A DNA stretch of 64,000 bases from Agrobacterium tumefaciens (GTDB lineage Bacteria > Pseudomonadota > Alphaproteobacteria > Rhizobiales > Rhizobiaceae). The DNA lies in contig NZ_JXQV01000009.1 in NCBI RefSeq assembly GCF_000834635.1, forward strand, positions 620,001 to 684,000. The letters run 5' to 3'. The translations under genes and the position numbers were made by a program. Positions 26,188 through 34,302 of this stretch are shown piece by piece. Position 1 is the first letter of the stretch; every line of letters starts with the position of its first letter. Below the pieces are notes generated by a model, which did not search any database, was not told the DNA's origin, and saw only the letters and a program-made list of their open reading frames with translations.

Positions 26188-27297
26188 CTAGGCAAGGCTG
26201 ATGTTTTCGCCCGATTGACGGGAAAACACATGGGCCGAGCGGGCATCCGCCGTTAGCCACACCTGCTCATCCCTCAAGGCCTTGCGCTCATAGGACTGCG
26301 CCTGCACCACGGCGATGACACGGTTCTCTCCCGCCTGGATGTGCAGATAGACCTCATGCCCCATGAATTCGACATGGCTGATACGGCCCGAAAGGGCATT
26401 GGGCGTGTCTGGCGTCGCAAGGCTGAAATGCTGCGGCCGAACCCCTAAAACGACCTCCTTCGGCGCATCTGCGCGTAGGCGGTTCGTCAGCTCAGGCCCA
26501 AGCTGGACGCTTTGGCCTGCAATATTAATCGCGCCATCGCTTTCCAGCGTTCCATTGATGAGGTTCATCTCCGGGCTACCGATGAAGCCGGCGACGAAGG
26601 CGTTGGCGGGCCTGTTGTAGAGCGTCACCGGATCAGCCACCTGCATGATGTGGCCTTCCTTCATCACGCAGATGCGGTCGCCCATGGTCATGGCTTCTGT
26701 CTGGTCGTGCGTGACATAGACCACGGTTGCCTGCTGGCCATCGGCCTTGAGGCGCTTGTGAAGATCGGTGATGCGCACGCGCATCGAGGCACGCAGTTTC
26801 GCATCGAGATTGGACAGGGGCTCATCGAACAGAAAGACCTGCGGTTTCTTGATCAGCGCCCGGCCCACCGCCACGCGCTGCGCCTGCCCGCCGGAAAGCT
26901 GCTTGGGCAAACGGTCGAGAAGCGCCTGGATTTCCAGTGTCTCGGACACGTTCTGCGTTGCCTCTTCAATATCGGCCTTGGAGCGGCGCTTCAGCCGCAT
27001 GCTGAAGGAGAGGTTCTTGCGCACCTTCATATGAGGGTAGAGCGCGTAGTTCTGAAACACCATGGAAATGCCGCGCTCGCCCGGCGGCTTGTCGTTGACG
27101 AGTTCGCCACCAATGCGAATTTCACCGCCCGTGATGCGCTCCAGACCCGCAATCATGCGCAGCGTCGTGGACTTGGCGCAGCCAGACGGACCGACCAGCA
27201 CCATGAACTCGCCATCCTCAATATCGAGATTGATGCCATGCACGGCACGGAAGGACGCATAGTCTTTTTCGAGGTTCCTGAGTTGAAGGCTTGCCAT
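26188..27297 (-). CDS. Carbohydrate ABC transporter ATP-binding protein (MalK/UgpC type)
   Basis: 369-residue ATPase: Walker A GPSGCAKST (36-44, with the alanine variant common in rhizobial UgpC-like proteins), LSGGQAQR (134-141), Walker B FLFDEP (155-160), switch VTHDQTEA, and a C-terminal regulatory TOBE/OB region containing VVLGVRPQHF. Start set at ATG 27297; the frame runs further upstream but only across the preceding permease gene. It energises the importer made of 27303-29098 and 24872-26146. Confidence 0.93.
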   Translation of the reverse strand: MASLQLRNLEKDYASFRAVHGINLDIEDGEFMVLVGPSGCAKSTTLRMIAGLERITGGEIRIGGELVNDKPPGERGISMVFQNYALYPHMKVRKNLSFSMRLKRRSKADIEEATQNVSETLEIQALLDRLPKQLSGGQAQRVAVGRALIKKPQVFLFDEPLSNLDAKLRASMRVRITDLHKRLKADGQQATVVYVTHDQTEAMTMGDRICVMKEGHIMQVADPVTLYNRPANAFVAGFIGSPEMNLINGTLESDGAINIAGQSVQLGPELTNRLRADAPKEVVLGVRPQHFSLATPDTPNALSGRISHVEFMGHEVYLHIQAGENRVIAVVQAQSYERKALRDEQVWLTADARSAHVFSRQSGENISLA

Positions 27298-27302
27298 TTC
27301 GA

Positions 27303-28211
27303 TTATCCTTTGATGCCGCCAGCGGAGATGCCGTCGATGAAGTATTTCTGCGCCACGAAGAACACGACGAGAGCAGGCGTGATGGCGAGGACCGACATGG
27401 CGAGAATGCGGTTCCAGTCGAAGGCTTCGGTGGTGTCGATCGACAGTTTCAAAGCCAGCGACACGGGGTATTTTTCGATGGATGAGAGGTAGATCAACGG
27501 CCCGAGGAAGTCGTTCATGGTCCACATGAACTGGAACAGGCAGACAGAGATCAATGCGGGTGTGAGCAAGGGAACGACGATGAAGAGCAATGTCTGCATG
27601 GTGGATGCACCATCCACCCGCGCCGCCTCTTCCATGTCGCGCGGAATGGCGCGCAGGAACTGGACCAGCATGAAGACGAAGAAGGCATCGCCCGCAAAGG
27701 CCGAGGGAACCCAGAGCGGCAGATAGGTATCCAGCCAGCCGAGATCACGAAACAGCAGATATTGCGGAATGCGGGTGACGACATTCGGCAGAAGAAGCGT
27801 CGCAATCAGCGATGCAAACAGGATTTTCTTGCCCGGAAACTCAAACCTTGCAAAGCCATAGGCCACGGCCGTGCAGGAAATGGCCGTGCCGATCATCTTC
27901 GGAAGCACGATCCACAGCGTATTGAGGAAGAATGTTGCGAACGTATAGGGCGTCGATGTTTTCCAGCCCTGAATATAACCATCGAGCGTGGGGTTTTCGG
28001 GCCAGAAACCGGGATTGTTGAAGATTTCGGCATTGGTCTTGAAGGATGCACCAATCAGCCAGATCAGCGGATAGAGCATCAACAGACCGACCGCCGTCAG
28101 CATGAAATAGCGGATGGTGGTACTGATACGGGTGCGGATGCGCTCCCGGCTGCGGGCGCGTTCAGCATCCATGGCAGCAGCGTCGAAGGTGGAAACAGCG
28201 TGATCGACCAT
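27303..28211 (-). CDS. Carbohydrate ABC transporter permease (MalG type)
   Basis: 302-residue permease with six predicted membrane segments; the EAA loop is EEAARVDGASTMQTLLFIVV (about 206-225). A conserved GASFKTNAEIFNNPGFWP stretch after the first segment marks the MalG/TogN side of sugar importers. Separated by 2 bp from the partner permease and by 5 bp from the ATPase gene. Confidence 0.92.
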   Translation of the reverse strand: MVDHAVSTFDAAAMDAERARSRERIRTRISTTIRYFMLTAVGLLMLYPLIWLIGASFKTNAEIFNNPGFWPENPTLDGYIQGWKTSTPYTFATFFLNTLWIVLPKMIGTAISCTAVAYGFARFEFPGKKILFASLIATLLLPNVVTRIPQYLLFRDLGWLDTYLPLWVPSAFAGDAFFVFMLVQFLRAIPRDMEEAARVDGASTMQTLLFIVVPLLTPALISVCLFQFMWTMNDFLGPLIYLSSIEKYPVSLALKLSIDTTEAFDWNRILAMSVLAITPALVVFFVAQKYFIDGISAGGIKG

Positions 28212-28213
28212 GG

Positions 28214-29098
28214 TCAGCTCCTTTTATCGCCAGCGTAGTAGACCCAATGGCGAGACGACCAGAAGGCAACGACGGTCAGCACCATGATGATGACGAACAG
28301 GACCCATGCGATGGCCGAGGCGTATCCCATGTCGAACCGCTTGAACGCTTCATCGTAAATGTAGAGGGGCAGCAGATAGGTGGATTTCAGCGGCCCACCC
28401 TGCGTGATGATGTAGGGGCCGTTAAACTCCTGAAACGCCTGCACCATCTGCATGATGAGATTGAAGAAGATGACCGGCGTGATCAGCGGCAGCGTGATGT
28501 GGACAAACGTCTTCCATTTGCCGGCGCCATCGATGGAGGCGGCCTCGTACAGTGAATTATCGACGCTCTGCAACGCAGCCAGGAAGATGACCATGGCCGA
28601 ACCGAACTGCCAGATGCGCAGCAGGGTGATGGTAAAAAGGGCGTTGGTCGGATCGCCAAACCAGTTGACGCCTTCAAATCCGAGCAGGTGGAGGCCCATA
28701 TTGACCAAGCCCGTATCGGCAAAGATGTAGCGCCACAAAACTGCGATTGCGATCGAGCCACCCAGAATGGATGGCACATAATAGGCTGTGCGGAAGAAAT
28801 TGATGGCCTTGAGCTTATAGTTCAGGATGACGGCTATGAAGAGCGCGAAGACCAGCTTCAGCGGCACCGTGGTGAACACATAGATCAGCGTCACCCACAG
28901 CGATTTGCGGAATGTGCGGTCATTGGTGAACAGCTTGATGTAATTGGCAAGGCCGGTGAATGTGGGCTGATCCAGCAGATTGTAGTTGGTGAAGCTGAGA
29001 TAGAGCGACGCCATGAATGGCAGTGTCGTGAAAATCAGCAGCCCGATAATATAGGGCGACAGATAAAACAGCCCGAGGAAGCGATTGTCTCCACTCAT
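28214..29098 (-). CDS. Carbohydrate ABC transporter permease (MalF/TogM type)
   Basis: 294-residue permease with six membrane segments and EAA loop YEAASIDGAGKWKTFVHITL (about 198-217). Start chosen at ATG 29098 because GGAAGG lies 8 nt upstream; in-frame alternatives are ATG 29119 and TTG 29152 without good ribosome sites. First gene of the leftward pectin-oligosaccharide operon; the AraC regulator gene starts 285 bp away in the other direction. Confidence 0.9.
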   Translation of the reverse strand: MSGDNRFLGLFYLSPYIIGLLIFTTLPFMASLYLSFTNYNLLDQPTFTGLANYIKLFTNDRTFRKSLWVTLIYVFTTVPLKLVFALFIAVILNYKLKAINFFRTAYYVPSILGGSIAIAVLWRYIFADTGLVNMGLHLLGFEGVNWFGDPTNALFTITLLRIWQFGSAMVIFLAALQSVDNSLYEAASIDGAGKWKTFVHITLPLITPVIFFNLIMQMVQAFQEFNGPYIITQGGPLKSTYLLPLYIYDEAFKRFDMGYASAIAWVLFVIIMVLTVVAFWSSRHWVYYAGDKRS

Positions 29099-29382
29099 GC
29101 GCGTGACCTTCCATGCCATGGCGTGCTGGTCAGCGAATGATTGCGCCTCCAAAGCGCGAGCGAAACCGCCGTGACAGGAGACCTGCCACGCTGATAGTGA
29201 TGTTCTTTATTCTGCATCTTCGCTAAAATTGAGATTCTCTGCCAATTCATCCCTTTTTCAGGGTTGAACCTCGAAAACCTCAAATCCTCCCATTTCCTCA
29301 CCAGCCTGTTTCTTTTTCAGGCTCAAGAGATAATATGACTTCCAAAGTGGCGTGATGCAAATCGACATTCTTGGGAAAAGAG

Positions 29383-30315
29383 ATGGACAAAATCGAAGGT
29401 AATGTTTTCGCTGAAATACCGCCGAATGCTCTGGCTCTGACGCTAACGCGCTCCACCATCAAGATGCTGCACTCCCCCACATGGAGCATCGACAAGACCA
29501 ACAGCGTGCATGATTTTCTGGTTTGCCTGACAGGCAAGGCGACCTACGAGATCGAGGGCCAGACGATCACCATGGAGCCCGGAACGGCGATGCTGATACC
29601 GGCGAACACGCGCTTTGTCGGTCGCTCCGCCTCCAGAGACCTTTACACCGGCATCGCCCAGCATTTCACGCTCGACCTTTTCGGAAGGCTCGATTTTGTC
29701 TCGCAGATCAAGCTAAAGACATGCCTTACCTTGTCGCACTGGGATATTCTGGAGCCAATTGTCAGGCGCTTCCACGACATCGCACCGCCATCATCCACCA
29801 CGCTTATGCAGCATCATCTGTTCATGGTGTTGCTGATGGAGTTCATCAACGAAGCCTTCATCGAATGGCGCGAACAGGCCGTGGGCAATGTCGGCAATCC
29901 TGATGCGCTATCGCTGGCCATCATGGTTGCAGCAAACCAGATTGCCATGGACCCTGTGAAGGAAACGCTGGCCGAGAGCGTCGTTGAATCAGCGCCCTAT
30001 AATCCTGATTATTTCAAGCGTGAATTCAAACGACAGATCGGCTGGACGCCCGTCAAATTTCAGGAATTCAAACGCATGGAGCGCGCCATGGGGCTTTTAG
30101 CGAGCGGTTGCCACGTCAAGCAGGCGGCGGAGCAATCAGGCTATACGGACGCCTATTATTTTTCGCGCATGTTCAAGCGCTACATTGGCATAAGCCCGGC
30201 AGGCTACAAGGAAGCCGAGCGGCGGCACCGGGAAGGCGCGTTTCCCCGTGGAGAGGAGGATGGCAAAGTGGTCTATCCACTATCACGCCCGGTGCCCACG
30301 AGCGCAACTGTGTAA
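29383..30315 (+). CDS. AraC-family transcriptional regulator of the pectin-oligosaccharide operon
   Basis: 310-residue protein with an N-terminal cupin-like sensing half (VHDFLVCLTGKATYEIEG, MEPGTAMLIPANTRF) and a C-terminal double helix-turn-helix (residues about 195-290) ending VKQAAEQSGYTDAYYFSRMF and KRYIGISPAGYKEAER, the AraC signature. Start at ATG 29383, with GGGAAAAGAG just upstream. Divergent from the sugar importer operon, so it most likely activates it in response to an oligogalacturonide. Downstream hairpin 30337-30364 separates it from the convergent PRC-barrel gene. Confidence 0.92.
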   Translation: MDKIEGNVFAEIPPNALALTLTRSTIKMLHSPTWSIDKTNSVHDFLVCLTGKATYEIEGQTITMEPGTAMLIPANTRFVGRSASRDLYTGIAQHFTLDLFGRLDFVSQIKLKTCLTLSHWDILEPIVRRFHDIAPPSSTTLMQHHLFMVLLMEFINEAFIEWREQAVGNVGNPDALSLAIMVAANQIAMDPVKETLAESVVESAPYNPDYFKREFKRQIGWTPVKFQEFKRMERAMGLLASGCHVKQAAEQSGYTDAYYFSRMFKRYIGISPAGYKEAERRHREGAFPRGEEDGKVVYPLSRPVPTSATV

Positions 30316-30336
30316 AACGGGTGTGAAAAGCACAAA

Positions 30337-30364
30337 AAAACACCGGCCCAGAGGACCGGTGTTT
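30337..30364 (-). terminator. Terminator of the PRC-barrel gene
   Basis: On the minus strand, stem AAACACCGGTCC/GGCCGGTGTTT is followed by TTTTTGTG. It lies between the convergent AraC and PRC-barrel genes and faces the latter best. Confidence 0.85.
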
Positions 30365-30407
30365 CCGCTACGTCATCATGTCGTAGCGCCTCTCTCCCAG
30401 GAAGAGA

Positions 30408-30947
30408 TTATGGCTTTGGTGCCGTGGTCGTGGTGCCGTCAGCGGCTGGAGCTGGCGTCGTGCCATCGGCCTTGTCCTTCATCGTGACGAACTCAGGTGC
30501 GGCCTTCAGCGTTTCAGCAGTCTCGGTGGTGGTGAGACGGATTGTGCCGTTGGCCGTATCGCGTGTCACGGTCAGCTTGCTCATGGGAACAGCTACATCC
30601 TTGGCACCCAGGCCGAGGAAGCCACCCACGCCGACGACGGCTGCGACAATGCCGCCATTTTCTTCGAGAATGAGGTTGGTCACGCTGCCGATGCTTTCGT
30701 CAGCAGCCGTGTAAACGGCGCTACCGATATAGTCATTGGCGCTGATCTGCGTTGCGCCCTGCTCTGTCAGATAAGAGCCAGATGCAGCGGTAGTGGATGG
30801 CATGGCCGCATCAGGTGCTGCAGTGGTCGCAGGCGCGGTTGCGCTTGGTGCTGCAGGTGCTGTTGTGCCCTGTGCCATGGCAAGAGGTGCGAACGTTGTG
30901 GAACCCAAGAGAGCGGCTGTGACGATCGTGGTGAGTGTCTTTTTCAT
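30408..30947 (-). CDS. Exported PRC-barrel domain protein
   Basis: 179-residue protein: Sec signal peptide (cleavage after AMA, residue 25), an alanine/threonine/proline-rich linker (26-58), one PRC-barrel domain (about 62-135: ANDYIGSAVYTAADESIGSV through VPMSKLTV), and a low-complexity T/A/P tail. PRC-barrel proteins of this exported type are frequent stress-induced proteins in rhizobia; biochemical role unknown. An exact EcfG promoter motif 73 bp upstream supports general-stress control. Confidence 0.88.
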   Translation of the reverse strand: MKKTLTTIVTAALLGSTTFAPLAMAQGTTAPAAPSATAPATTAAPDAAMPSTTAASGSYLTEQGATQISANDYIGSAVYTAADESIGSVTNLILEENGGIVAAVVGVGGFLGLGAKDVAVPMSKLTVTRDTANGTIRLTTTETAETLKAAPEFVTMKDKADGTTPAPAADGTTTTAPKP

Positions 30948-31019
30948 TTCGTACCTTCCTTATCGTTTCAACTAACCTGTTCGCTCCGGTCGAGCCGTTT
31001 GCGAACCTGTTGAATTGCA

Positions 31020-31045
31020 AACGGCGTCGGGTCAAAATTGGTTCC
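31020..31045 (-). promoter_or_regulatory. EcfG-type promoter of the PRC-barrel gene
   Basis: On the minus strand GGAAC (31045-31041), 17-bp spacer, CGTT (31023-31020). The -10 element lies 73 bp before the ATG at 30947. Confidence 0.82.
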
Positions 31046-31140
31046 GCCATTTTTTTAAGCAGTCAGCACCAGTTTGTGAGGACGCCGTGATCGAAAATGT
31101 AGCAACGCCTCTCCACAGTAGGCGCGCCAGCACCCATTCA

Positions 31141-31347
31141 TGAGCCCGCTAAACAGCGGCGAAATCGCCTGAGCAAAAAAGTTTTAAGCTCTCGAAAAAA
31201 AATTGAAAATCGTTGGAACCAAAAATTGAGAGCTGCGTTTTCACGGCAAGCCAAGCCACTCCCCGTCCCCGCCTGAGGCTTGGCGCAGCAGGTTTTGCCC
31301 CTGAAAACCTGCACTGAATAGCACGGCTCCACGGAGCCGTGCTTTTT
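31141..31347 (+). ncRNA. Candidate small RNA with intrinsic terminator
   Basis: The 490-bp gap between the PRC-barrel and kinase genes has no credible protein gene, yet its plus strand carries a row of stem-loops: CCGCT/AGCGG (31146-31159), AGCTCTC/GAGAGCT (31187-31234), GCCAAGCC/GGCTTGGC (31250-31284), GCAGGTTTT/AAAACCTGC (31288-31312) and a perfect 10-bp terminator stem GCACGGCTCC/GGAGCCGTGC with a TTTTTT tail (31321-31348). No plus-strand gene lies upstream to use this terminator, and the convergent kinase gene would see it from the wrong side. The 19-nt loop at 31258-31276 is C-rich (CTCCCCGTCCCC), like the anti-Shine-Dalgarno loops of rhizobial regulatory RNAs. The 5' end and promoter are not identified. 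Confidence 0.6.
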
Positions 31348-31348
31348 T
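31321..31348 (+). terminator. Terminator of the candidate small RNA
   Basis: 10-bp perfect stem GCACGGCTCC/GGAGCCGTGC, 2-nt apparent loop (4 nt after fraying), six T. Oriented rightward. Confidence 0.9.
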
Positions 31349-31438
31349 CGTTTTGGGCACTTCTATCAGAAAGCAAAATTGCCAGCCCGCCAGAACGCTC
31401 AAAGGTTCAGGCGATATGGACAGGCAAAACTCCACCAC

Positions 31439-32434
31439 TCAGGTTGGAATAGGCGCTGGAAATCTCAGGAAATAATCAATATTGTCGGCGTGCACCTGAT
31501 AGCGCGCTTCGCCACCGAGGGCTGCGGGAACAACCTTTTCCAGCACAACGCTGCCGAAATTGCTTCTCTTGTCCCCATCACCAGAGGACATGACGGCACC
31601 GCTGCCACCGAGAGGCTCAGTCCAGCGCACTTCGAAGAACTCTCCGTCCTTGCGGCAATCCAGCGTCAGAGGAAGGTGGCGGGACAGGTTTCCGCCATGG
31701 CTAACGGTGTTGACGACGAGTTCGTGGAACGCCAGCCCCACATAAAGCGCACCATTGGGATTAAGGAGAAGGTTTTCGCCTCTCATCTGTATCAAATGCG
31801 GATATTCCGGCAGATAGAGATCGGCCTGCTGCTTGAGCAGGTCAAAGATTTCTGCGCCACGCCAGTCGGAATCCGTGATCAGATCCTGCGACTGAGCAAG
31901 CGCATGCAACCTGCCCCGGAACTTGCGCAGAAAATCTTCTTTGGTGAAGCTGAACCGCGCCGTCTGTGCAGCAAGGCTCTGGATGATGGCGAGGAGATTT
32001 TTGGACCTGTGGCTGACTTCGCGCAGAAGCGAGCGGAGCAATTGCTCGCGCCTGCGCTCGGCGGTGATCTCTCGGATCGTCGTTTTGAGAACGCGCTGCC
32101 CGGACATGTTGACGGTGGAATAGACGTGAAACTGGAAGACGCGGTCCTTCCCGGCATTCACTTCCAGCATGCCCCTGCTACCAGCAGAGGTCAGGTCTTT
32201 CTTGAGATCGGCCAACCGGGCGGCCAAATCTTCGCCGAACATGCTGATGTCAGTTGGCTCCTGAGCCGTTTCCTGTGGGAGGTTCCACACATCGGGCAGG
32301 TTCGCGATGAAGATATACTCTTTGTCACGGTCCTGCAGCATGACCGTTTCGTCGGAATCGAGAAGAGCCAACACGAGTGAATCGTGAAGGTCGCCCTCAT
32401 CCCGCCCCGCATTATGCCACGCCAGCCGATGCAA
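31439..32434 (-). CDS. HWE-family sensor histidine kinase of the general stress locus
   Basis: 331-residue soluble kinase. An N-terminal PAS-like domain (about 15-125, ending VLKTTIREITAERRR) is followed by the HisKA_2 dimerisation helix with phospho-acceptor H142 in REVSHRSKNLLA, N-box HELVVNT (237-243) and the W-x-E motif (W271, E273) that defines HWE kinases. Such kinases phosphorylate PhyR. No membrane segment. Start is TTG at 32434, with AGGAG 6 nt upstream. Reads away from phyR on the same strand, 112 bp downstream of it, behind its own EcfG-type promoter at 32498-32522. Whether it acts as kinase or phosphatase on PhyR cannot be told. Confidence 0.9.
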   Translation of the reverse strand: MHRLAWHNAGRDEGDLHDSLVLALLDSDETVMLQDRDKEYIFIANLPDVWNLPQETAQEPTDISMFGEDLAARLADLKKDLTSAGSRGMLEVNAGKDRVFQFHVYSTVNMSGQRVLKTTIREITAERRREQLLRSLLREVSHRSKNLLAIIQSLAAQTARFSFTKEDFLRKFRGRLHALAQSQDLITDSDWRGAEIFDLLKQQADLYLPEYPHLIQMRGENLLLNPNGALYVGLAFHELVVNTVSHGGNLSRHLPLTLDCRKDGEFFEVRWTEPLGGSGAVMSSGDGDKRSNFGSVVLEKVVPAALGGEARYQVHADNIDYFLRFPAPIPT

Positions 32435-32497
32435 TATGGTCTCCTAACGGGGAACGGCGATCAAGGTCGCTTTGTTTTGAACAAACACGCAGACCTC

Positions 32498-32522
32498 AAC
32501 GCCGAGTAACAACCCGAGTTCC
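32498..32522 (-). promoter_or_regulatory. EcfG-type promoter of the HWE kinase gene
   Basis: Minus strand GGAAC (32522-32518), 16-bp spacer, CGTT (32501-32498); 64 bp before the TTG start at 32434. Confidence 0.82.
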
Positions 32523-32546
32523 AAAATCTTCTAAGTAGAGAGCTAT

Positions 32547-33341
32547 TTAAGCAGCGACACGTGAACTTTCATTGAAGAACAACGCCTGGCTGATCAGCGC
32601 CTTCACCATATCAGGATTGAACGGCTTGGTCACAAGGAATGTCGGCTCAGGACGCTCGCCCGTCAGAAGACGCTCAGGGAAGGCAGTGATGAAGATCACG
32701 GGGAGCGTGGTCATCTGAAGGATTTCCTTCATGGCTTCCAGACCGGAGCTTCCGTCTGCCAGCTGAATATCCGCAAGGATCATCTTTGGCTGGGTACGGT
32801 GGAACAGCTCAAGCGCTTCCTTGTGAGTGCGCGCAATGCCGGTAACATTATGGCCCAGATCCGTTACCATCTGCTCGATGTCCATCGCGATCAATGGCTC
32901 GTCTTCGATGATCATGATGTCAGTGGCGACCTGACGGGCAATTTCGGTTGCCGCTTCATCGATCAGCTTGCCAACATGCGCTTCAGGCACGCGAAGGATT
33001 TCTGCGACTTCGGCCATGGAGAATTCCTCGACTGTGGTCAGGAGGAACGCCTGGCGTGGAACCGCTGGCACGGCAGAGAGGTTCGCGGAGGCGCGCTTTT
33101 CCCAGCCTGTGAGGTTTTCATCGGTCTTGATGTTGATCGTGACGGAACTAAAAATCGATACGAACAATTGATAGAGCGAGACCCGGTCACTGCTGGTCTG
33201 CGGAAAAATGCTGACATCGGCAATCAATGCTTCCAGGCTGGCGGCAACGTAAGCGTCACCAGTGGATTGTGAACCGCAAACAGCACGCGCGAACCTGCGC
33301 AAATAAGGCAGGTGTGGTGCAATGCGTGTAGAAACTGACAT
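32547..33341 (-). CDS. phyR: PhyR anti-anti-sigma response regulator
   Basis: 264-residue protein with an N-terminal EcfG-like sigma domain (about 5-135, without DNA-binding competence in the family) and a C-terminal receiver domain: acidic pair E146/D147, phospho-acceptor D191 in LADIQLADGS, T219 and K239. When phosphorylated it binds NepR and frees EcfG. GGGGAG lies 6 nt before the ATG. Divergent from nepR-ecfG; an exact EcfG promoter motif (33392-33416) precedes it, giving positive feedback. Confidence 0.97.
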   Translation of the reverse strand: MSVSTRIAPHLPYLRRFARAVCGSQSTGDAYVAASLEALIADVSIFPQTSSDRVSLYQLFVSIFSSVTINIKTDENLTGWEKRASANLSAVPAVPRQAFLLTTVEEFSMAEVAEILRVPEAHVGKLIDEAATEIARQVATDIMIIEDEPLIAMDIEQMVTDLGHNVTGIARTHKEALELFHRTQPKMILADIQLADGSSGLEAMKEILQMTTLPVIFITAFPERLLTGERPEPTFLVTKPFNPDMVKALISQALFFNESSRVAA

Positions 33342-33391
33342 AAAATTCTCCCCTGGAATCGTGCGGCTTGCATCGCAAACCTAAACGAAAA

Positions 33392-33416
33392 AACGTGGCA
33401 TCTAAAAAAAAGTTCC
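33392..33416 (-). promoter_or_regulatory. EcfG-type promoter of phyR
   Basis: Minus strand GGAAC (33416-33412), 16-bp spacer with an eight-T run, CGTT (33395-33392); 51 bp before the phyR ATG. Confidence 0.87.
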
Positions 33417-33424
33417 GGTCGGCT

Positions 33425-33449
33425 GGAACATTTTTTTTAGATAGGCATT
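33425..33449 (+). promoter_or_regulatory. EcfG-type promoter of nepR-ecfG (one mismatch)
   Basis: Plus strand GGAAC (33425-33429), 16-bp spacer starting with a T run, CATT (33446-33449) in place of CGTT. It mirrors the phyR promoter across 8 bp, giving AAGTTCC-N8-GGAACA. If used, transcription would begin after the ATG at 33450 and nepR must start at 33483. Confidence 0.6.
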
Positions 33450-33482
33450 ATGAGTCATGACACATTAGGAATACCGGAAATC

Positions 33483-33683
33483 ATGAGCATGTTTCAATCA
33501 GATCAGGAACCGTCTGATAAGGGGAAGTCGCCGACAGTCCCGGATTCGGGGCGAACGGTGATATCCCGCAAATTACGCGAACTTTACGACACAGTTCAAG
33601 ACGAGGGCATTCCAGACAAGTTCCTCGATTTGCTTGAAAAACTCGACGAAGCTGAAAACAAAGCGAAAGCGTCGGGTCTGTGA
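33483..33683 (+). CDS. nepR: NepR anti-sigma factor
   Basis: 66-residue protein with the NepR core: ISRKLRELYDTVQDEGIPDKFLDLLEKL, two helices that clamp EcfG. The charged N- and C-termini are disordered in the family. Start chosen at ATG 33483; ATG 33450 (77 residues) is also in frame, but it overlaps the predicted -10 region of the upstream promoter. The stop overlaps the ecfG ATG by 1 bp (TGATG), so anti-sigma and sigma factor are translationally coupled. Confidence 0.93.
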   Translation: MSMFQSDQEPSDKGKSPTVPDSGRTVISRKLRELYDTVQDEGIPDKFLDLLEKLDEAENKAKASGL

Positions 33684-34249
33684 TGGTAGAAGAGCCAAAC
33701 AAGAACGAATACAATTTCAAGCGTGAGATGCTGGCGGCCTTGCCAAATCTGCGCGCTTTTGCCATTTCCCTCATCAGATCCCGTGACCGCGCCGACGATT
33801 TGGTGCAGGACACGATCATGAAGGCGTGGGCAAAGCAGGAAAGCTATCAGCCCGGCACCAATATGCGTGCATGGCTGGTGACGATCCTTCGCAACGAATT
33901 CTACAGCCAGATCAGAAAATCCGGCCGTGAAGTTCAGGATACCGATGGTGCTTACACCTCGCGTCTGTCTGTTCCACCAGAACAGCATGGGTCTGTCGAT
34001 CTGGCAGATTTCAAGACGGCGCTTGCCAAGTTGCCTGAAGACCAGCGTGAAGCCATTCTGCTGATCGGCGCATCCGGTTTTGCCTATGAGGAAGCTGCGG
34101 AAATCTGCGGTTGCCCTGTCGGCACCATCAAAAGCCGCGTCAGCCGCGCTCGTCTGCGCCTTCAGGAACTGCTCGGCATTCAGGACGAAAACGAGTTTGG
34201 TCCCGATGCCCAGATGACAGCTGTCACGGCGGCATCAGCGGTACGCTAA
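33683..34249 (+). CDS. ecfG: General stress ECF sigma factor EcfG
   Basis: 188-residue ECF15-type sigma factor. Sigma region 2 (about residues 8-75: LPNLRAFAISLIRSRDRADDLVQDTIMKAW) and region 4 (about 108-165: LPEDQREAILLIGASGFAYEEAAEICGCPVGTIKSRVSRARLRL) are both complete. It directs RNA polymerase to GGAAC-N16/17-CGTT promoters and is held by NepR. ATG at 33683 is preferred over GTG at 33680. Terminator at 34275-34302. Confidence 0.97.
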   Translation: MVEEPNKNEYNFKREMLAALPNLRAFAISLIRSRDRADDLVQDTIMKAWAKQESYQPGTNMRAWLVTILRNEFYSQIRKSGREVQDTDGAYTSRLSVPPEQHGSVDLADFKTALAKLPEDQREAILLIGASGFAYEEAAEICGCPVGTIKSRVSRARLRLQELLGIQDENEFGPDAQMTAVTAASAVR

Positions 34250-34274
34250 GCCAAACTACAAGACACTTCAAAAC

Positions 34275-34302
34275 GGCGCGGCCTCACGGCTGCGCCTTTT
34301 TA
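34275..34302 (+). terminator. Terminator of nepR-ecfG
   Basis: 9-bp stem GGCGCGGCC/GGCTGCGCC (one G-T pair) with 4-nt loop and TTTTT, 25 bp after the ecfG stop. Confidence 0.88.

Noticed and set aside
29303-29323. Dyad AGCCTG/CAGGCT upstream of the AraC gene as an operator
   Set aside because: Only 6-bp arms with a 9-nt loop; AraC proteins usually use direct repeats, so support is too weak.
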